64,000 bases of DNA from Parasphingorhabdus sp. SCSIO 66989 (GCF_032852305.1 NZ_CP136594.1:2269501-2333500); one strand, 5' to 3'. Shown: positions 37,096-46,828, counted from the stretch's first letter. Notes: a model not told the origin generated them from the sequence alone. A program made the numbers and translations.

Positions 37096-38205
37096 TCAAC
37101 CCAAGAGCCGAAAAGATAACAAGTCATTCACCGTTACAACCACCATAAACAACAGCACAAAGGACAGGCCAAAGCGATAGGCCCATTCGGTTGCATTCGG
37201 CCCGAGAGGCCGACGACGCACAGCTTCAATCGCATAGAACAGCAAATGGCCGCCATCGAGCATCGGGATTGGCAGGAGGTTAATGAACCCCAAGTTAATT
37301 GAGATCAAAGCCACCAGATTGATGAAATTTGTCGGACCGGCTGCCAGTTGCTCACCCGACACCTGTCCGATTTTGAGGACACCGCCCATTTCCTTGATGG
37401 AACGTGTGCCAGTAATGATCTGGCCCAATGTGGTAACCATGAGCTTCACGACATTGATGGTCTTCTCGACGCCATAGCCCGGTGCCTCAATCAGCGAGAC
37501 CGGTTCAATGATCTGCTTCGGGGGTGCGATGCCCAAAAGGCCATAGGGGCTTTTGTTGCCAAAACGATCTTCTGCATAGGCGGTGCCCAGTTCGATCTGC
37601 TTTTCCAATTGCACACCATCGCGCTCAATTAACAGGGTCGCCGCAGCGCCGGGCCAAGGCATGACATGCTGACGAATATCCTCAAAATAGCTTATGTCCT
37701 CGCCGTTAATCGCAAGAATGCGATCGCCCTCTTCCAACTGATATTCCGCAGCAGCAGTGCCCGGCTCAACATTTTCCACCAGCGGTGGCGTGACCACATT
37801 ACCGTAAATCAGCGCAAAACCAGCAAAGATCAGAATGGCGAACAGGAAGTTCACCGCAGGGCCGGCGAAAACGATCGCTGCGCGCTGCAACAATGTTTTG
37901 GACTGAAAAGTCTGATTGCGCTCGGCTTCCGACAGATCGCTCATATCCGCATCGGGCTGACTGGCTGGGTTCATATCACCGGCAAATTGCACATATCCGC
38001 CCAACGGGATCATCGAGACTTTCCAGCGGGTACCGCTTTTGTCATTCCATCCGAAAATTTCGCGTCCAAAGCCGATGGAAAAGACATCGGCCTTCACCCC
38101 GCACCAACGCCCGACCAGATAATGCCCCATCTCGTGGATAAAAACGAGCGGCCCCAAAAGCAGCAGAAATGCGCCTACAGAAAATAAGAAACTCGGATTT
38201 TCCAT
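37096..38205 (-). CDS. rseP: Site-2 protease RseP
   Basis: A 369-residue intramembrane zinc metalloprotease. HEMGH (His24, Glu25, His28) is in the first membrane segment and the second zinc motif NLLPIPMLDGG is near the C-terminal segments. One PDZ domain (about residues 125-215, VENVEPGTAAAEYQLEEGDR) lies between, where E. coli has two. It cleaves anti-sigma factors and clears signal peptide remnants. Located between dxr and bamA. Confidence 0.95.
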   Translation of the reverse strand: MENPSFLFSVGAFLLLLGPLVFIHEMGHYLVGRWCGVKADVFSIGFGREIFGWNDKSGTRWKVSMIPLGGYVQFAGDMNPASQPDADMSDLSEAERNQTFQSKTLLQRAAIVFAGPAVNFLFAILIFAGFALIYGNVVTPPLVENVEPGTAAAEYQLEEGDRILAINGEDISYFEDIRQHVMPWPGAAATLLIERDGVQLEKQIELGTAYAEDRFGNKSPYGLLGIAPPKQIIEPVSLIEAPGYGVEKTINVVKLMVTTLGQIITGTRSIKEMGGVLKIGQVSGEQLAAGPTNFINLVALISINLGFINLLPIPMLDGGHLLFYAIEAVRRRPLGPNATEWAYRFGLSFVLLFMVVVTVNDLLSFRLLG

Positions 38206-38273
38206 TTAGGGGTTCAGCCTTTTCAAAAATCGCATAAGCAAAAAGATGGAATGAAGTGCAACTGGCGCAAAAT

Positions 38274-39440
38274 TTAGGCAGCAATAAGGTCAGTCCGTGC
38301 CGTAGCGGCCTTACGCGCCTCGCTGTCTATTGCCAGCACATCCTCTATGCTCGCCGGTGCTGCGCAGTCTAGGCTTTGCTGCACCTCATCCACAACCCGG
38401 GTAATGTCGAGAAAACCGATCTTGCGATCAAGAAACGCGGCGACCGCAATCTCATTCGCGGCATTGAGCATCGCAGGCCGCGCACCGCCAGCGGAAATTG
38501 CCGCGCGCGCCATTGCCGTTGCCGGGAAAGTCTCTTCATCGGGTGCCATAAAGTCTAGCTGGCCGATGGTGGCAAGATCGAGCGGAGCGCAATCTGTTTC
38601 CATCCGCTGCGGCCATGCAAGAGCGCTGGCAATCGGGATGCGCATATCGGGTGAACCCAGTTGTGCGATGGTCGAGCGGTCATGATATTCGACCATCGAG
38701 TGAATGACCGATTGGGGATGAACAAGTATCTCGATGTTATCGAGGCCCACCGGAAAAAGATAATGCGCTTCAATCAGTTCCAGGCCTTTGTTCATCATCG
38801 TTGCGGAGTCGACGCTGATCTTTGCACCCATATCCCAATTGGGATGCGCTACCGCCTGTTCAGGTGTCACCGATTGCAATTCATCGCGGGTGCGTCCGCG
38901 GAAAGGGCCACCGCTGGCGGTCAGGGTGATCTTGCGGACATCGTCTATACTGCTGCCGGCAAGGCTCTGAAAAATAGCATTATGCTCCGAATCGACCGGA
39001 AGGAGATGTGCGCCGCTCTTACCTGCAACATCGGTCATTAATGCGCCGGCAGAGACCAGAGATTCCTTGTTGGCCAGGCCAACGCACTTGCCGCGTTTCA
39101 GCGCAGCCATCGTAGGCGCAAGACCGGCGCAACCAACAATCGCTGCCATCGTCCAGTCAACTTCGCGATCTGCAGCGGACACCAGTGCGCCCTCTCCTGC
39201 CGCCACTTCGACTTGCGAACCCGCTAGCGCAGATTGCAGATCGCCCAGCTTGCTCTCATCGGCGACAACCGCGAGCTCGGCGCCAAACTCCTTTGCCAGC
39301 GCAGCCAATTGGTCGACATCACGATGCGCCGTCAGGACCTCGACGCGATAGGCATCGCGGTTGCTGCGAACCAGATCGAGCGTCGATGTGCCGACCGAGC
39401 CGGTTGCGCCGAAAATCGAAATAGTGCGTGCGCTGCTCAC
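38274..39440 (-). CDS. dxr: 1-deoxy-D-xylulose 5-phosphate reductoisomerase
   Basis: A 388-residue Dxr/IspC, second step of the MEP isoprenoid pathway. The NADPH-binding GATGSVGTSTLDL is at the N-terminus; LANKESLVSAG, PVDSEHNAIFQSL and TASGGPFRGR carry the active site Asp/Glu and loop. Start is GTG at 39440, overlapping the cdsA stop (GTGA). Confidence 0.96.
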   Translation of the reverse strand: MSSARTISIFGATGSVGTSTLDLVRSNRDAYRVEVLTAHRDVDQLAALAKEFGAELAVVADESKLGDLQSALAGSQVEVAAGEGALVSAADREVDWTMAAIVGCAGLAPTMAALKRGKCVGLANKESLVSAGALMTDVAGKSGAHLLPVDSEHNAIFQSLAGSSIDDVRKITLTASGGPFRGRTRDELQSVTPEQAVAHPNWDMGAKISVDSATMMNKGLELIEAHYLFPVGLDNIEILVHPQSVIHSMVEYHDRSTIAQLGSPDMRIPIASALAWPQRMETDCAPLDLATIGQLDFMAPDEETFPATAMARAAISAGGARPAMLNAANEIAVAAFLDRKIGFLDITRVVDEVQQSLDCAAPASIEDVLAIDSEARKAATARTDLIAA

Positions 39441-40132
39441 GATGCAAAATAACTCCAGATAAAGGTAATGTGCGTGAGGCCGATCACGAAGAAAACCGCC
39501 AACATGCCGTCAACCCGGTCAAAAACGCCGCCATGGCCGGGGATCAATGTGCCGCTGTCCTTCACCCCTGCCCGGCGCTTCATCCAGCTTTCAAACAGAT
39601 CGCCCATTTGCGCTACTATCGCCATCAACGGACCACTGATCAGCGCGATGCGTAAAGACTGGCCATCGGTCAGGATATTATATCCGGTCCAGACAATCGT
39701 CGCCGCAATCATTGCGCCAATTAGACCGGCCCAAGTCTTGTTCGGGCTGATCCGTGGCGCGAGTTTAGCGCCGCCAATGGCTCGTCCGGCAAAATAGGCA
39801 CCAACATCGGTGGCTATCACCACGCAGATCAGCATCAGCGCCTCCAGACCGCTTTCCTCTTTCAGCCGGAAAAAGGCCAAAGCTATCGCCGCCAGTCCGA
39901 CATAGAAAATGCCAAACGCCATCCAGCGAAAACGCGCGCTGCCCGATTGTGCGAACTTATCGACCAGCGACCAGTATTCGACCAGCACAACGCCAGCGAC
40001 CAGTGCGCACAACATCCAGAAGAGCAAGCCGCCCGCCCATAAGGCCAGTCCGGCAACGGCGACCATAACGATACCGGACAGCGCACGGACGCCGAGATCA
40101 GACGTCTTCTTTGTCGCAATACCCTCCTGCAC
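39437..40132 (-). CDS. cdsA: Phosphatidate cytidylyltransferase CdsA
   Basis: A 231-residue integral membrane enzyme making CDP-diacylglycerol from phosphatidate and CTP. Several membrane segments and the C-terminal signature SGTLIPGHGGVFDRVDGM identify it; SPNKTWAG precedes it. Start is uncertain: GTG 40132, four bases after the uppS stop, is chosen; GTG 40147 inside uppS is possible. Product feeds pssA, located at 45235-46077. Confidence 0.9.
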   Translation of the reverse strand: MQEGIATKKTSDLGVRALSGIVMVAVAGLALWAGGLLFWMLCALVAGVVLVEYWSLVDKFAQSGSARFRWMAFGIFYVGLAAIALAFFRLKEESGLEALMLICVVIATDVGAYFAGRAIGGAKLAPRISPNKTWAGLIGAMIAATIVWTGYNILTDGQSLRIALISGPLMAIVAQMGDLFESWMKRRAGVKDSGTLIPGHGGVFDRVDGMLAVFFVIGLTHITFIWSYFAS

Positions 40133-40136
40133 AGTC

Positions 40137-40985
40137 TTACCGTCCACCAAATCTGCGGTCACGGCTGCGGAAGTCTTCCAATGCTTCGCGCAGATGCTCG
40201 GGGGTGAAATCAGGCCAGAGCGTGTCGGTGAAATATAGCTCGGCATAGGCCGATTGCCACAACAGGAAGTTGGAAAGGCGCCGCTCGCCCGAGGTGCGGA
40301 TGATCAGGTCAAGCGGCGGTAATGCGGCCGTGTCCAAGGCTTCGCCGATATGCTCAACTGCAATTGCTTCGGCATCCACCTCACCATTGGCGACCTTTGC
40401 CGCCACGGTACGCGCCGCGCGGACAATCTCGTCTTGCCCGCCATAGTTGAGCGCCACCGCTAAAGAGGTGCCATCATTATCTTTGGTGCGCGTGAGTACG
40501 TCCTCAATCATTTCCACAATATCGGGGGCCAACGCACGATAATTGCCGATGACATGCAGCCGCACATTATTGCTGACAAATTCGTCAATATCGTTGCGGA
40601 TATAGTGGCGCAGTAGCCCCATCAGGTCGCTGACTTCTTCCTCGGAACGCTTCCAGTTCTCCGAAGAAAAGGCATAAAGCGTCATCGCTTCCAGGCCGAG
40701 ATCACGCGCGGCGCGCACTGTTTTGCGCACTGCCTCGACACCAGCACGATGCCCCATGGCGCGCGGCAAATGGCGCTTTTTGGCCCAGCGGCCATTGCCA
40801 TCCATGATGATCGCGGCATGGCGTACACCGTAGTCCTGCCCCGACTGCCCTTCGGCATGGGCTGCCTTTTGCTGGTGCGTCGGCTCGGCTATTCTGACAC
40901 TGCTGTCCAAGGCAGACCCGCCATGATGCGTATCATGGTTTTCCGGGCGGCTTTCGTCGCGACTATGTCCGCGACGATCGGTCAC
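40137..40985 (-). CDS. uppS: Undecaprenyl diphosphate synthase UppS
   Basis: A 282-residue cis-prenyltransferase making the C55 carrier lipid for peptidoglycan. [13 protein letters not shown] holds the catalytic Asp62; [11 protein letters not shown] and [15 protein letters not shown] are family motifs. About 50 N-terminal residues (His/Ser-rich, low complexity) precede the conserved part, so a later start cannot be excluded, but the ATG overlaps the frr stop by four bases as in a coupled operon. Confidence 0.93.
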   Translation of the reverse strand: MTDRRGHSRDESRPENHDTHHGGSALDSSVRIAEPTHQQKAAHAEGQSGQDYGVRHAAIIMDGNGRWAKKRHLPRAMGHRAGVEAVRKTVRAARDLGLEAMTLYAFSSENWKRSEEEVSDLMGLLRHYIRNDIDEFVSNNVRLHVIGNYRALAPDIVEMIEDVLTRTKDNDGTSLAVALNYGGQDEIVRAARTVAAKVANGEVDAEAIAVEHIGEALDTAALPPLDLIIRTSGERRLSNFLLWQSAYAELYFTDTLWPDFTPEHLREALEDFRSRDRRFGGR

Positions 40986-41539
40986 TGGGAGAGGATTTCT
41001 TTCTCTTTGTCGCTGGCGGCTTCATCGGCCTGGGCGATCATGCTGTCGGTCAGCTTCTGGACTTCATCTTCAAGCCGCTTACGCTCATCCTCACTGATTT
41101 CTTTTTTGTTTTCATCAGCTTTCAACGCATCCATGCCATCGCGTCTTACATTGCGAATGGCGATACGCGCCTTTTCAGCATATTGTCCAGCGAGCTTGGC
41201 GAGTTCCTTGCGTCGCTCTTCGGTAAGGTCCGGGATAGGCAGGCGGATCACTTGACCGTCAGCAATCGGGTTAAGCCCCAGACCAGCCGCACGAATAGCC
41301 TTTTCCACCGGCGTCATATTGCCCTTGTCCCACACCTGCACACTCAGCATACGCGGCTCTGGCACGCTGACGGTAGCCACCTGATTGAGTGGCATATTGG
41401 CGCCATAAACCTCTACCTGCACCGGATCGAGCAGCGCGACATTGGCACGGCCTGTCCGCAGACCGGACAGATCGCCTTTCAGCGCTTCAACGGCCCCATT
41501 CATGCGGCGCTCCAGATCAGCCTTGTCATATTTTGCCAT
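40982..41539 (-). CDS. frr: Ribosome recycling factor
   Basis: A 185-residue RRF that splits post-termination ribosomes with [23 protein letters not shown] near the start, the hinge region and ...[16 protein letters not shown] are conserved. Helical three-helix bundle with the small domain between. Preceded by pyrH and overlapping uppS. Confidence 0.97.
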   Translation of the reverse strand: MAKYDKADLERRMNGAVEALKGDLSGLRTGRANVALLDPVQVEVYGANMPLNQVATVSVPEPRMLSVQVWDKGNMTPVEKAIRAAGLGLNPIADGQVIRLPIPDLTEERRKELAKLAGQYAEKARIAIRNVRRDGMDALKADENKKEISEDERKRLEDEVQKLTDSMIAQADEAASDKEKEILSQ

Positions 41540-41594
41540 ATCGTTCGCTTTCTCAAATCATTCTTGTATGTGCGGCCGTTATTCGACGCCAGAT

Positions 41595-42308
41595 TTATTC
41601 GACAACTGTCGCTACACCTTCGCCCGCCATCACCTTGGCCAGATTGCCCTGATCACGGATCGAGAAGACAACAATGGGTATGCCATTATCACGGCACAGC
41701 GCAACCGCACTGGCATCCATGACGCGCAAATCCTTGGCCAGAACATCGCTATAGGATACGCTGTCATAGCGTATTGCATCGGGATTGGTCTTGGGATCGC
41801 TGTCATACACACCATCGACACTGGTGCCCTTCAGCAGCGCATCGCACTGCATCTCCGCCGCACGCAAGGCGGCGCCGCTATCGGTGGTAAAGAATGGACT
41901 GCCCACACCAGCAGCGAAAATCACGATGCGACCTCTTTCCAGATGCCGCAGCGCACGGCGACGGATAACCGGCTCACATACCTGATCCATCTGGATGGCT
42001 GATTGCACACGGGTATCCACACCTAGCTGCTCCAGCGCGTTTTGCATCGCCAGCGCGTTCATCACGGTAGCCAGCATGCCCATATAATCGGCCTGCGCCC
42101 TGTCCATACCCTTGGCCGCGCCCGCCATGCCCCGGAAAATATTGCCGCCGCCAATGACAAGACAGATTTCATGACCGGCTTCTTTGGCTGCCTTCACTTC
42201 CAGCGCCATGCGCTGCACCGTTTCCGGATCAATGCCGAAATTGCCATCCCCCATCAGGGCTTCGCCCGAGAGTTTCAGCAGGATACGGTTGAAGCGCTTC
42301 TGGGTCAT
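41595..42308 (-). CDS. pyrH: UMP kinase PyrH
   Basis: A 237-residue hexameric UMP kinase of the amino acid kinase fold. [13 protein letters not shown] at the start, [10 protein letters not shown], and [12 protein letters not shown]-type substrate loop with ARM of phosphorylation region match PyrH. Catalyses UMP to UDP. In the tsf-pyrH-frr order common to bacteria, separated from tsf by a 253-base gap carrying repeats. Confidence 0.96.
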   Translation of the reverse strand: MTQKRFNRILLKLSGEALMGDGNFGIDPETVQRMALEVKAAKEAGHEICLVIGGGNIFRGMAGAAKGMDRAQADYMGMLATVMNALAMQNALEQLGVDTRVQSAIQMDQVCEPVIRRRALRHLERGRIVIFAAGVGSPFFTTDSGAALRAAEMQCDALLKGTSVDGVYDSDPKTNPDAIRYDSVSYSDVLAKDLRVMDASAVALCRDNGIPIVVFSIRDQGNLAKVMAGEGVATVVE

Positions 42309-42408
42309 ATGGGACTTTCTGGACCTGAATGAATGAGCGGCAGGTTTTGACTTCCATAGTCAGTGGCCACGCCCCTGCCAAGCGATTGATTGCAATATAG
42401 TCGTTTCT

Positions 42409-42443
42409 CGCGAAGGCCGCGAAGAGGCGAAGAGCGCGAAGGC
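42409..42443. repeat. Imperfect CGCGAAG tandem repeat
   Basis: CTCGCGAAGGCCGCGAAGAG and GCGAAGAGCGCGAAGG repeat a CGCGAAG(A/G) unit. Similar to units near 19527 and 50470. It lies just upstream (on the minus strand, downstream of tsf) of a family C element. Confidence 0.55.
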
Positions 42444-42452
42444 TATAAAAAA

Positions 42453-42557
42453 GCCCTCTCCCCTTCAGGGGAGAGGGTTGGGAGAGGGGGCGTTCCGCAA
42501 GCGCTGCGTCTAGCTTACAGCCCCCTCCCTTAATCCCTCCCCTGAAGGGGAGGGAGA
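42453..42557. repeat. Paired palindromic repeat, family C (copy 1)
   Basis: Left hairpin CCCTCTCCCCTTCAGGGGAG plus AGGG; core GAGGGGGCGTTCCGCAAGCG; right hairpin CCCTCCCCTGAAGGGGAGGG. It follows the tsf stop by 4 bases, and the same core recurs at 48286. Confidence 0.85.
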
Positions 42558-42561
42558 CATT

Positions 42562-43485
42562 TTAGTTGCCCGCAGCAGCGGCTACTTCTGCGGCGAAATC
42601 GCTTTCTTCTTTCTCGATGCCTTCACCGAGCTGGTAGCGGACATAATCGACCAGTTCGATCGAGCCACCGGCTTCCTTGGCCGCAGCAGCGACGACGTCA
42701 GCGATCGGCGTCTTGTTGTCCATCACGAAGAGCTGGCTCAGAAGCGCATTTTCCTTGGCGAACTTCTTGACTGCACCTTCGACCATCTTCTCGACAATAT
42801 TGTCCGGCTTGCCGGACTCAGCGGCCTTGTCGCGAGCAACAGCGCGCTCGCGCTCGAGAACTTCCTGATCGAGATCATCCGCAGTCAGCGCCAGCGGGAA
42901 GGCGGCAGCAATGTGCATCGCCAACTGGCGACCCAGCTCTTCCATCTTGTCGGTCGGCGCATCACCCTGCAGCGCAACCAGCACGCCGATCTTGCCGAGC
43001 ATCGGGGCAACAGCATTGTGGATATAGGGAACAACAACGCCCTGGCTTACCGACACCATCTTGGCGCGGCGCAGCGACTGGTTCTCGCCAATGGTGGCGA
43101 TGTTGTTGGTAAGCTTTTCCTCAACCGTGCCGCCGCCGGGATAGTCCAAGCCCTTGAGCGCATCCATGTCGGTTTCGCCATGTTCGAGCGCCAGACCGGT
43201 CACGGTGCGAACAAAATCCTGAAACTGCTCATTCTTGGCAACAAAGTCGGTCTCGCTGTTTACCTCAACTGCAACACCTTTGGTACCGTCGACAGCAACG
43301 CCAACCAGGCCTTCCGCCGCGGTACGGCTGGATTTCTTCTGCGCTGCAGCAAGACCCTTGGCACGCAGAAAATCAACGGCAGCCTCAATGTCGCCATTGG
43401 TTTCGGCCAGCGCCTTTTTGCAGTCCATCATGCCAGCGCCAGTGCGCTCACGCAGTTCTTTTACGGCAGCAGCGGTAATCGCCAT
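42562..43485 (-). CDS. tsf: Elongation factor Ts
   Basis: A 307-residue EF-Ts, nucleotide exchange factor for EF-Tu. The N-terminal UBA-like domain [33 protein letters not shown] and [12 protein letters not shown] are conserved. AAGGA precedes the ATG at 43485. Downstream of rpsB with a 153-base gap. Confidence 0.97.
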   Translation of the reverse strand: MAITAAAVKELRERTGAGMMDCKKALAETNGDIEAAVDFLRAKGLAAAQKKSSRTAAEGLVGVAVDGTKGVAVEVNSETDFVAKNEQFQDFVRTVTGLALEHGETDMDALKGLDYPGGGTVEEKLTNNIATIGENQSLRRAKMVSVSQGVVVPYIHNAVAPMLGKIGVLVALQGDAPTDKMEELGRQLAMHIAAAFPLALTADDLDQEVLERERAVARDKAAESGKPDNIVEKMVEGAVKKFAKENALLSQLFVMDNKTPIADVVAAAAKEAGGSIELVDYVRYQLGEGIEKEESDFAAEVAAAAGN

Positions 43486-43638
43486 GATCTATATCCTTCA
43501 GATTGTGTCATGCGGCCCAGATGGACCGTGAGATATGTTGCACTAAGAGAGTGCCCGCGCCTTAGCGGGCAACTATTGCAGTTTCGCGTAATGCGAGGCC
43601 GGAGCGGTGCGCAAAACACTCGCTCCGGTTTTGATCGC

Positions 43639-44493
43639 TTATTCAGCTTTGGCTGCTTCAGCTTCGGCCGGGGCTTCTGCTGCAGGCTCAGCTTCGGCTG
43701 GAGCCGCCTCAGCAGGTGCCGCTTCGGCTTCAGGTGCAGGCTCGGCAACGATCGCTTCAGCAGCCGGTTCAGCCGCTGCGCCCAGATCTTCGCCGCTGGC
43801 TGCCGCGGCATTGGCACCGCCCTGACTGGCCGCTGCCGCAATCGCATCGCAGTAAAGACGCACGGCACGGCTGGCATCATCATTGGCCGGAACCGGGAAT
43901 GCGATATTCGTCGGATCGGTATTGGTGTCGAGGATTGCAATCACCGGAATGCCCAAAACATTGGCTTCCTTGATCGCCAGATCTTCCTTGTTCGCGTCAA
44001 TCACGAACATGACATCGGGAATACCGCCCATATCGCGGATACCACCGAGTGACAGCTCCAGCTTGTCGCGCTCGCGGGTGAGCTGCAGGACTTCTTTCTT
44101 GGTGAAGCCCGAGGTGTCGCCGCCCAGCTGCTCTTCCAGCGACTTCAGACGCTTGATCGAGTTGGAAATGGTTTTCCAGTTGGTCAGCATGCCGCCGAGC
44201 CAGCGATGGTTGACGAAGTGCTGGCCGCAGGAACGGGCTGCTTCAGCAATAGGTTGCTGCGCCTGACGCTTAGTGCCAACGAACAGCACCTTGCCGCCTG
44301 CCTTGACGGTGGACGACACAAATTCAAGCGAGCGCGCGAAAAGCGGCACGGTCTGAGACAGGTCGATAATGTGGATGCCGTTGCGGGAGCCGAAAATATA
44401 TGGCTTCATCCGCGGGTTCCAACGGTGGGTCTGGTGACCGAAATGGGCACCGGCTTCAATCAATTGCTGCATGGTGACGGTAGTATCCGCCAT
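43639..44493 (-). CDS. rpsB: 30S ribosomal protein S2 with Ala/Glu-rich tail
   Basis: A 284-residue S2. [43 protein letters not shown] and [12 protein letters not shown] are typical. The last ~50 residues, after GEDLGAAA, are almost only Ala, Glu and Pro, an acidic extension longer than in E. coli (241 residues in total). AAGGAG precedes the ATG at 44493 by 8 bases. Confidence 0.96.
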   Translation of the reverse strand: MADTTVTMQQLIEAGAHFGHQTHRWNPRMKPYIFGSRNGIHIIDLSQTVPLFARSLEFVSSTVKAGGKVLFVGTKRQAQQPIAEAARSCGQHFVNHRWLGGMLTNWKTISNSIKRLKSLEEQLGGDTSGFTKKEVLQLTRERDKLELSLGGIRDMGGIPDVMFVIDANKEDLAIKEANVLGIPVIAILDTNTDPTNIAFPVPANDDASRAVRLYCDAIAAAASQGGANAAAASGEDLGAAAEPAAEAIVAEPAPEAEAAPAEAAPAEAEPAAEAPAEAEAAKAE

Positions 44494-44630
44494 AAGTCTT
44501 CTCCTTCCGGTTGAACCTCTGATGTGCGGGTGACCGAACAGCTCGGCACCGGAATATGTTGCACATCATGTGGAATAGCCGCGCCCTTAAGCGCCTTTTA
44601 CGGGAAAATCCAGCATTTTTTTGCGGCAAA

Positions 44631-44758
44631 ATCCTCCCCATTCATGGGGAGGGGAACCGCCGAAGGTGGTGGAGGGGGCGAGCCGCTGCGCGCAGCGCAA
44701 GTGGATGTCCCCCTCCGTCAGCGCTACGCGCTGCCACCTCCCCGTGAACGGGAGGATC
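44631..44758. repeat. Paired palindromic repeat, family A (copy 4)
   Basis: Left half ATCCTCCCCATTCATGGGGA then GGGGAACCGCCGAAGGTGGT; right half inverted, ending CTCCCCGTGAACGGGAGGAT. It divides the rpsB upstream region from the LexA-box region in a 469-base gap. 44494-44630 is the rpsB leader/promoter side with no further feature I can support. Confidence 0.82.
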
Positions 44759-44791
44759 AATGGCAAACTTAAAGGACAAATCATTTAGCCC

Positions 44792-44819
44792 TTGACGAAG
44801 AGAACATGATGTGAACAAT
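44792..44819 (+). promoter_or_regulatory. Putative promoter overlapping LexA boxes
   Basis: TTGACG (44792-44797) as a -35 element and AACAAT (44814-44819) as a weaker -10 element, with a 16-base spacer. The LexA boxes cover the spacer and the -10, as expected for repression by occlusion. Confidence 0.5.
44802..44816. promoter_or_regulatory. LexA box 1 (GAAC-N7-GAAC)
   Basis: GAACATGATGTGAAC; the reverse complement GTTCACATCATGTTC fits the alphaproteobacterial SOS box GTTC-N7-GTTC exactly. Confidence 0.75.
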
Positions 44820-44822
44820 AGA

Positions 44823-44837
44823 GAACATTAATTGAAC
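44823..44837. promoter_or_regulatory. LexA box 2 (GAAC-N7-GAAC)
   Basis: GAACATTAATTGAAC; reverse complement GTTCAATTAATGTTC, again an exact GTTC-N7-GTTC. It begins 6 bases after box 1 ends, so four GAAC half-sites run in tandem at 11, 10 and 11 base spacing. Confidence 0.75.
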
Positions 44838-44891
44838 ATAGTGATTCGTAACGTTTTACCGAATGTCACGAATTACTAGCAACAAGGGCCC

Positions 44892-44912
44892 TTAACCACA
44901 GGCTGTGGATAA
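44892..44912. promoter_or_regulatory. Inverted pair of DnaA-box-like sequences
   Basis: TTAACCACA (one mismatch to TTATCCACA) and TGTGGATAA (perfect reverse DnaA box) face each other across GGC. They lie between the LexA boxes and the start of the small membrane protein gene. The palindrome could also be a hairpin or another operator. Confidence 0.5.
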
Positions 44913-44962
44913 ACTGGAACAGATAATGCCCCAAGGCATCAGGAAGCGGACGGGATAGAGAT

Positions 44963-45253
44963 ATGGCAGGTTTTTTGATTGCAACATTTTTTACCGGATC
45001 ACTGATTTTCGCGGCCTATGCTGTAATAGCAAGCTGGGCTGAACATGGTGCGGCGGTAAAGCGCACTTTAGCTGGCAATGATATTATGCCGCGCCCTGCC
45101 AATATATCGGTGCGCCATTATGCCCAACCTGTTGTGGCGCCGCTTGCCCCTGCCCTTAACGGTGAGGCAAATACTATCATCCCGGTCAATTTTCGCGATT
45201 ATGCCACCATCGCCAATGACCCGCGGATGGATATTTATTCCGAAGCCGCCTGA
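44963..45253 (+). CDS. Small single-pass membrane protein under LexA boxes
   Basis: A 96-residue protein I do not recognise. Residues about 4-26 (FLIATFFTGSLIFAAYAVIA) form one membrane helix with no positive charge before it and Lys/Arg just after it, suggesting an outside N-terminus and a cytosolic tail of about 70 residues ending FRDYATIANDPRMDIYSEAA. The upstream region has tandem LexA boxes, so SOS induction is predicted. Caulobacter SidA, a small SOS-induced membrane division inhibitor, is a functional parallel, not a shown homologue. A 10-codon open frame ends 4 bases before the start. The 3' end overlaps pssA by 19 bases. Confidence 0.7.
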   Translation: MAGFLIATFFTGSLIFAAYAVIASWAEHGAAVKRTLAGNDIMPRPANISVRHYAQPVVAPLAPALNGEANTIIPVNFRDYATIANDPRMDIYSEAA

Positions 45254-46077
45254 TCGATAGGTTCTTGGTCTTTTGTGGCCTGCCGTCTTTTCGCCTTGGC
45301 ATAGCTTATGATGCCAAATGGGATGAGGCCAATATAGAATATGCTGATCCCGGTCAGTGTCCACCAAGGGGCTGTAATCGCCGCAGCGCCAACCAAGCCG
45401 ACAAGCGCGATCGCTTCCAGCCTGATATTCCGCCGCAGCCGCAATGACGACCAACTGAACGTCGCAACATTTGAGATCATCAGAAACGCAATTAGGACTA
45501 CCCAAGGGCCAACAATCCAGGTCTCGCGAAAAAGCGGATCATCGGTGATGAGCCAGAGATAAACCGGCAGAAATGCCAGACCTGCCCCTGCCGGGGACGG
45601 CACACCTGTGAGAAAGCCCGCTGATTTATGCGGCTGCTCATCAACATCAATCTGCGCGTTGAATCGCGCAAGTCGCAAGGCGCATCCTACAGCAATGGTC
45701 AAGGCAATGATCCAGCCAAATTTGGGCAAATCCTGTAAAGACCAGAGATAGAGCACCAGCGCAGGCGCGACACCAAAAGCAATAGAATCGCTCAGCGAAT
45801 CCAGTTCGGCACCGAAACGGCTCTGCGCATTCATTAGCCGCGCGATACGGCCATCCATGCCATCGAGAACGCCCGCAACAACAATGGCTCCCACGGCCAT
45901 CGCCCATTGCTCGGCGAAAGCAAAACGGATTGCGGTAAGGCCAAAGCACATGGCCAGCACCGTAACGCCATTGGGCACAACCGCGCGCAGGGACAAGCCA
46001 CGCCGCCGCTGGAGCAGACGCAAGCGACGATCGCGCAAACGCGTCGACAATCGATCCGCAGGAGGTTTTTTCGCCAT
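45235..46077 (-). CDS. pssA: CDP-diacylglycerol-serine O-phosphatidyltransferase
   Basis: A 280-residue CDP-alcohol phosphatidyltransferase making phosphatidylserine. The signature DG-x2-AR-x8-G-x3-D-x3-D is seen as DGMDGRIAR followed by GAELDSLSD. A basic N-terminus (RLRDRRLRLLQRRR) precedes eight or so membrane segments, and VPSPAGAGLAFLPVYLW is typical of PssA. Seventeen bases after psd, so the two make phosphatidylethanolamine from one operon. Confidence 0.94.
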   Translation of the reverse strand: MAKKPPADRLSTRLRDRRLRLLQRRRGLSLRAVVPNGVTVLAMCFGLTAIRFAFAEQWAMAVGAIVVAGVLDGMDGRIARLMNAQSRFGAELDSLSDSIAFGVAPALVLYLWSLQDLPKFGWIIALTIAVGCALRLARFNAQIDVDEQPHKSAGFLTGVPSPAGAGLAFLPVYLWLITDDPLFRETWIVGPWVVLIAFLMISNVATFSWSSLRLRRNIRLEAIALVGLVGAAAITAPWWTLTGISIFYIGLIPFGIISYAKAKRRQATKDQEPIDQAASE

Positions 46078-46093
46078 TAGCGCGATGCTGGCA

Positions 46094-46828
46094 TTATTGA
46101 CTGATGCCCGTCAACTGCGGTGCAGCGGCAATCTCGGCCATTACCGTTTCACCGGCAACTGTCCGCTGGCCTTTGACGACGCGCGGCAAGGTGCCCTTCG
46201 GCAGATAGATGTCTACACGGCTGCCGAAACGAATTAGCCCCACGCGCTGGCCAATGGCGACAACGTCACCATCCTTGACAAACGGTACAATCCGCCGCGC
46301 CACAAGCCCGGCAATCTGGGTAAAGCCGACACGCATCCCGTCATCACGCTCAATCAGGAAATGCTGCCGCTCATTATCCTCGCTCGCCTTGTCGAGATCG
46401 GCATTGAGAAACTTGCCCGGAATATAGACCACCCGCTTCACCGTGCCGCCAATCGGTGCACGATTAATATGGACATCAAACACACTCATAAAGATAGAGA
46501 CACGCACCAGCGGGTCGTCCCCCAATCCATCCGGCCCGGCGATTTCGGCTGGCGGCACAACCTCCTGAATCAGGGTAATCAGACCATCAGCCGGGGCAGT
46601 GATGAGCTGCGGGTGATCAATCGTCACCCGCTTGGGATCACGGAAAAACGCCGCCACCCAAACGGTAATGCCAACCATCGGCCAAGCCAGGATATTCCAG
46701 CCCAAAAGAAAGAAGCCAAGAGCAATAGCTCCGGCAATAACCGCAAATTTGCGCCCTTCCGGATGCACGGGAGGGAAACGCCACTCGGTAAGACCATTGC
46801 CGCGATTATCGAGAATTTCATTTGCCAT
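46094..46828 (-). CDS. psd: Phosphatidylserine decarboxylase proenzyme
   Basis: A 244-residue short-type PSD. Self-cleavage occurs at Gly202-Ser203 in RFGSRVD, where Ser becomes the pyruvoyl group. [16 protein letters not shown] carries catalytic Asp/His and PADGLI precedes it. One membrane helix pair at residues about 28-62. Converts phosphatidylserine to phosphatidylethanolamine; first gene of psd-pssA. Confidence 0.95.
   Translation of the reverse strand: MANEILDNRGNGLTEWRFPPVHPEGRKFAVIAGAIALGFFLLGWNILAWPMVGITVWVAAFFRDPKRVTIDHPQLITAPADGLITLIQEVVPPAEIAGPDGLGDDPLVRVSIFMSVFDVHINRAPIGGTVKRVVYIPGKFLNADLDKASEDNERQHFLIERDDGMRVGFTQIAGLVARRIVPFVKDGDVVAIGQRVGLIRFGSRVDIYLPKGTLPRVVKGQRTVAGETVMAEIAAAPQLTGISQ

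Noticed and set aside
42409-42557. Possible CRISPR-like array near tsf
   Set aside because: The repeats are palindromic doublets, not regularly spaced identical repeats with unique spacers, and no cas gene is present.
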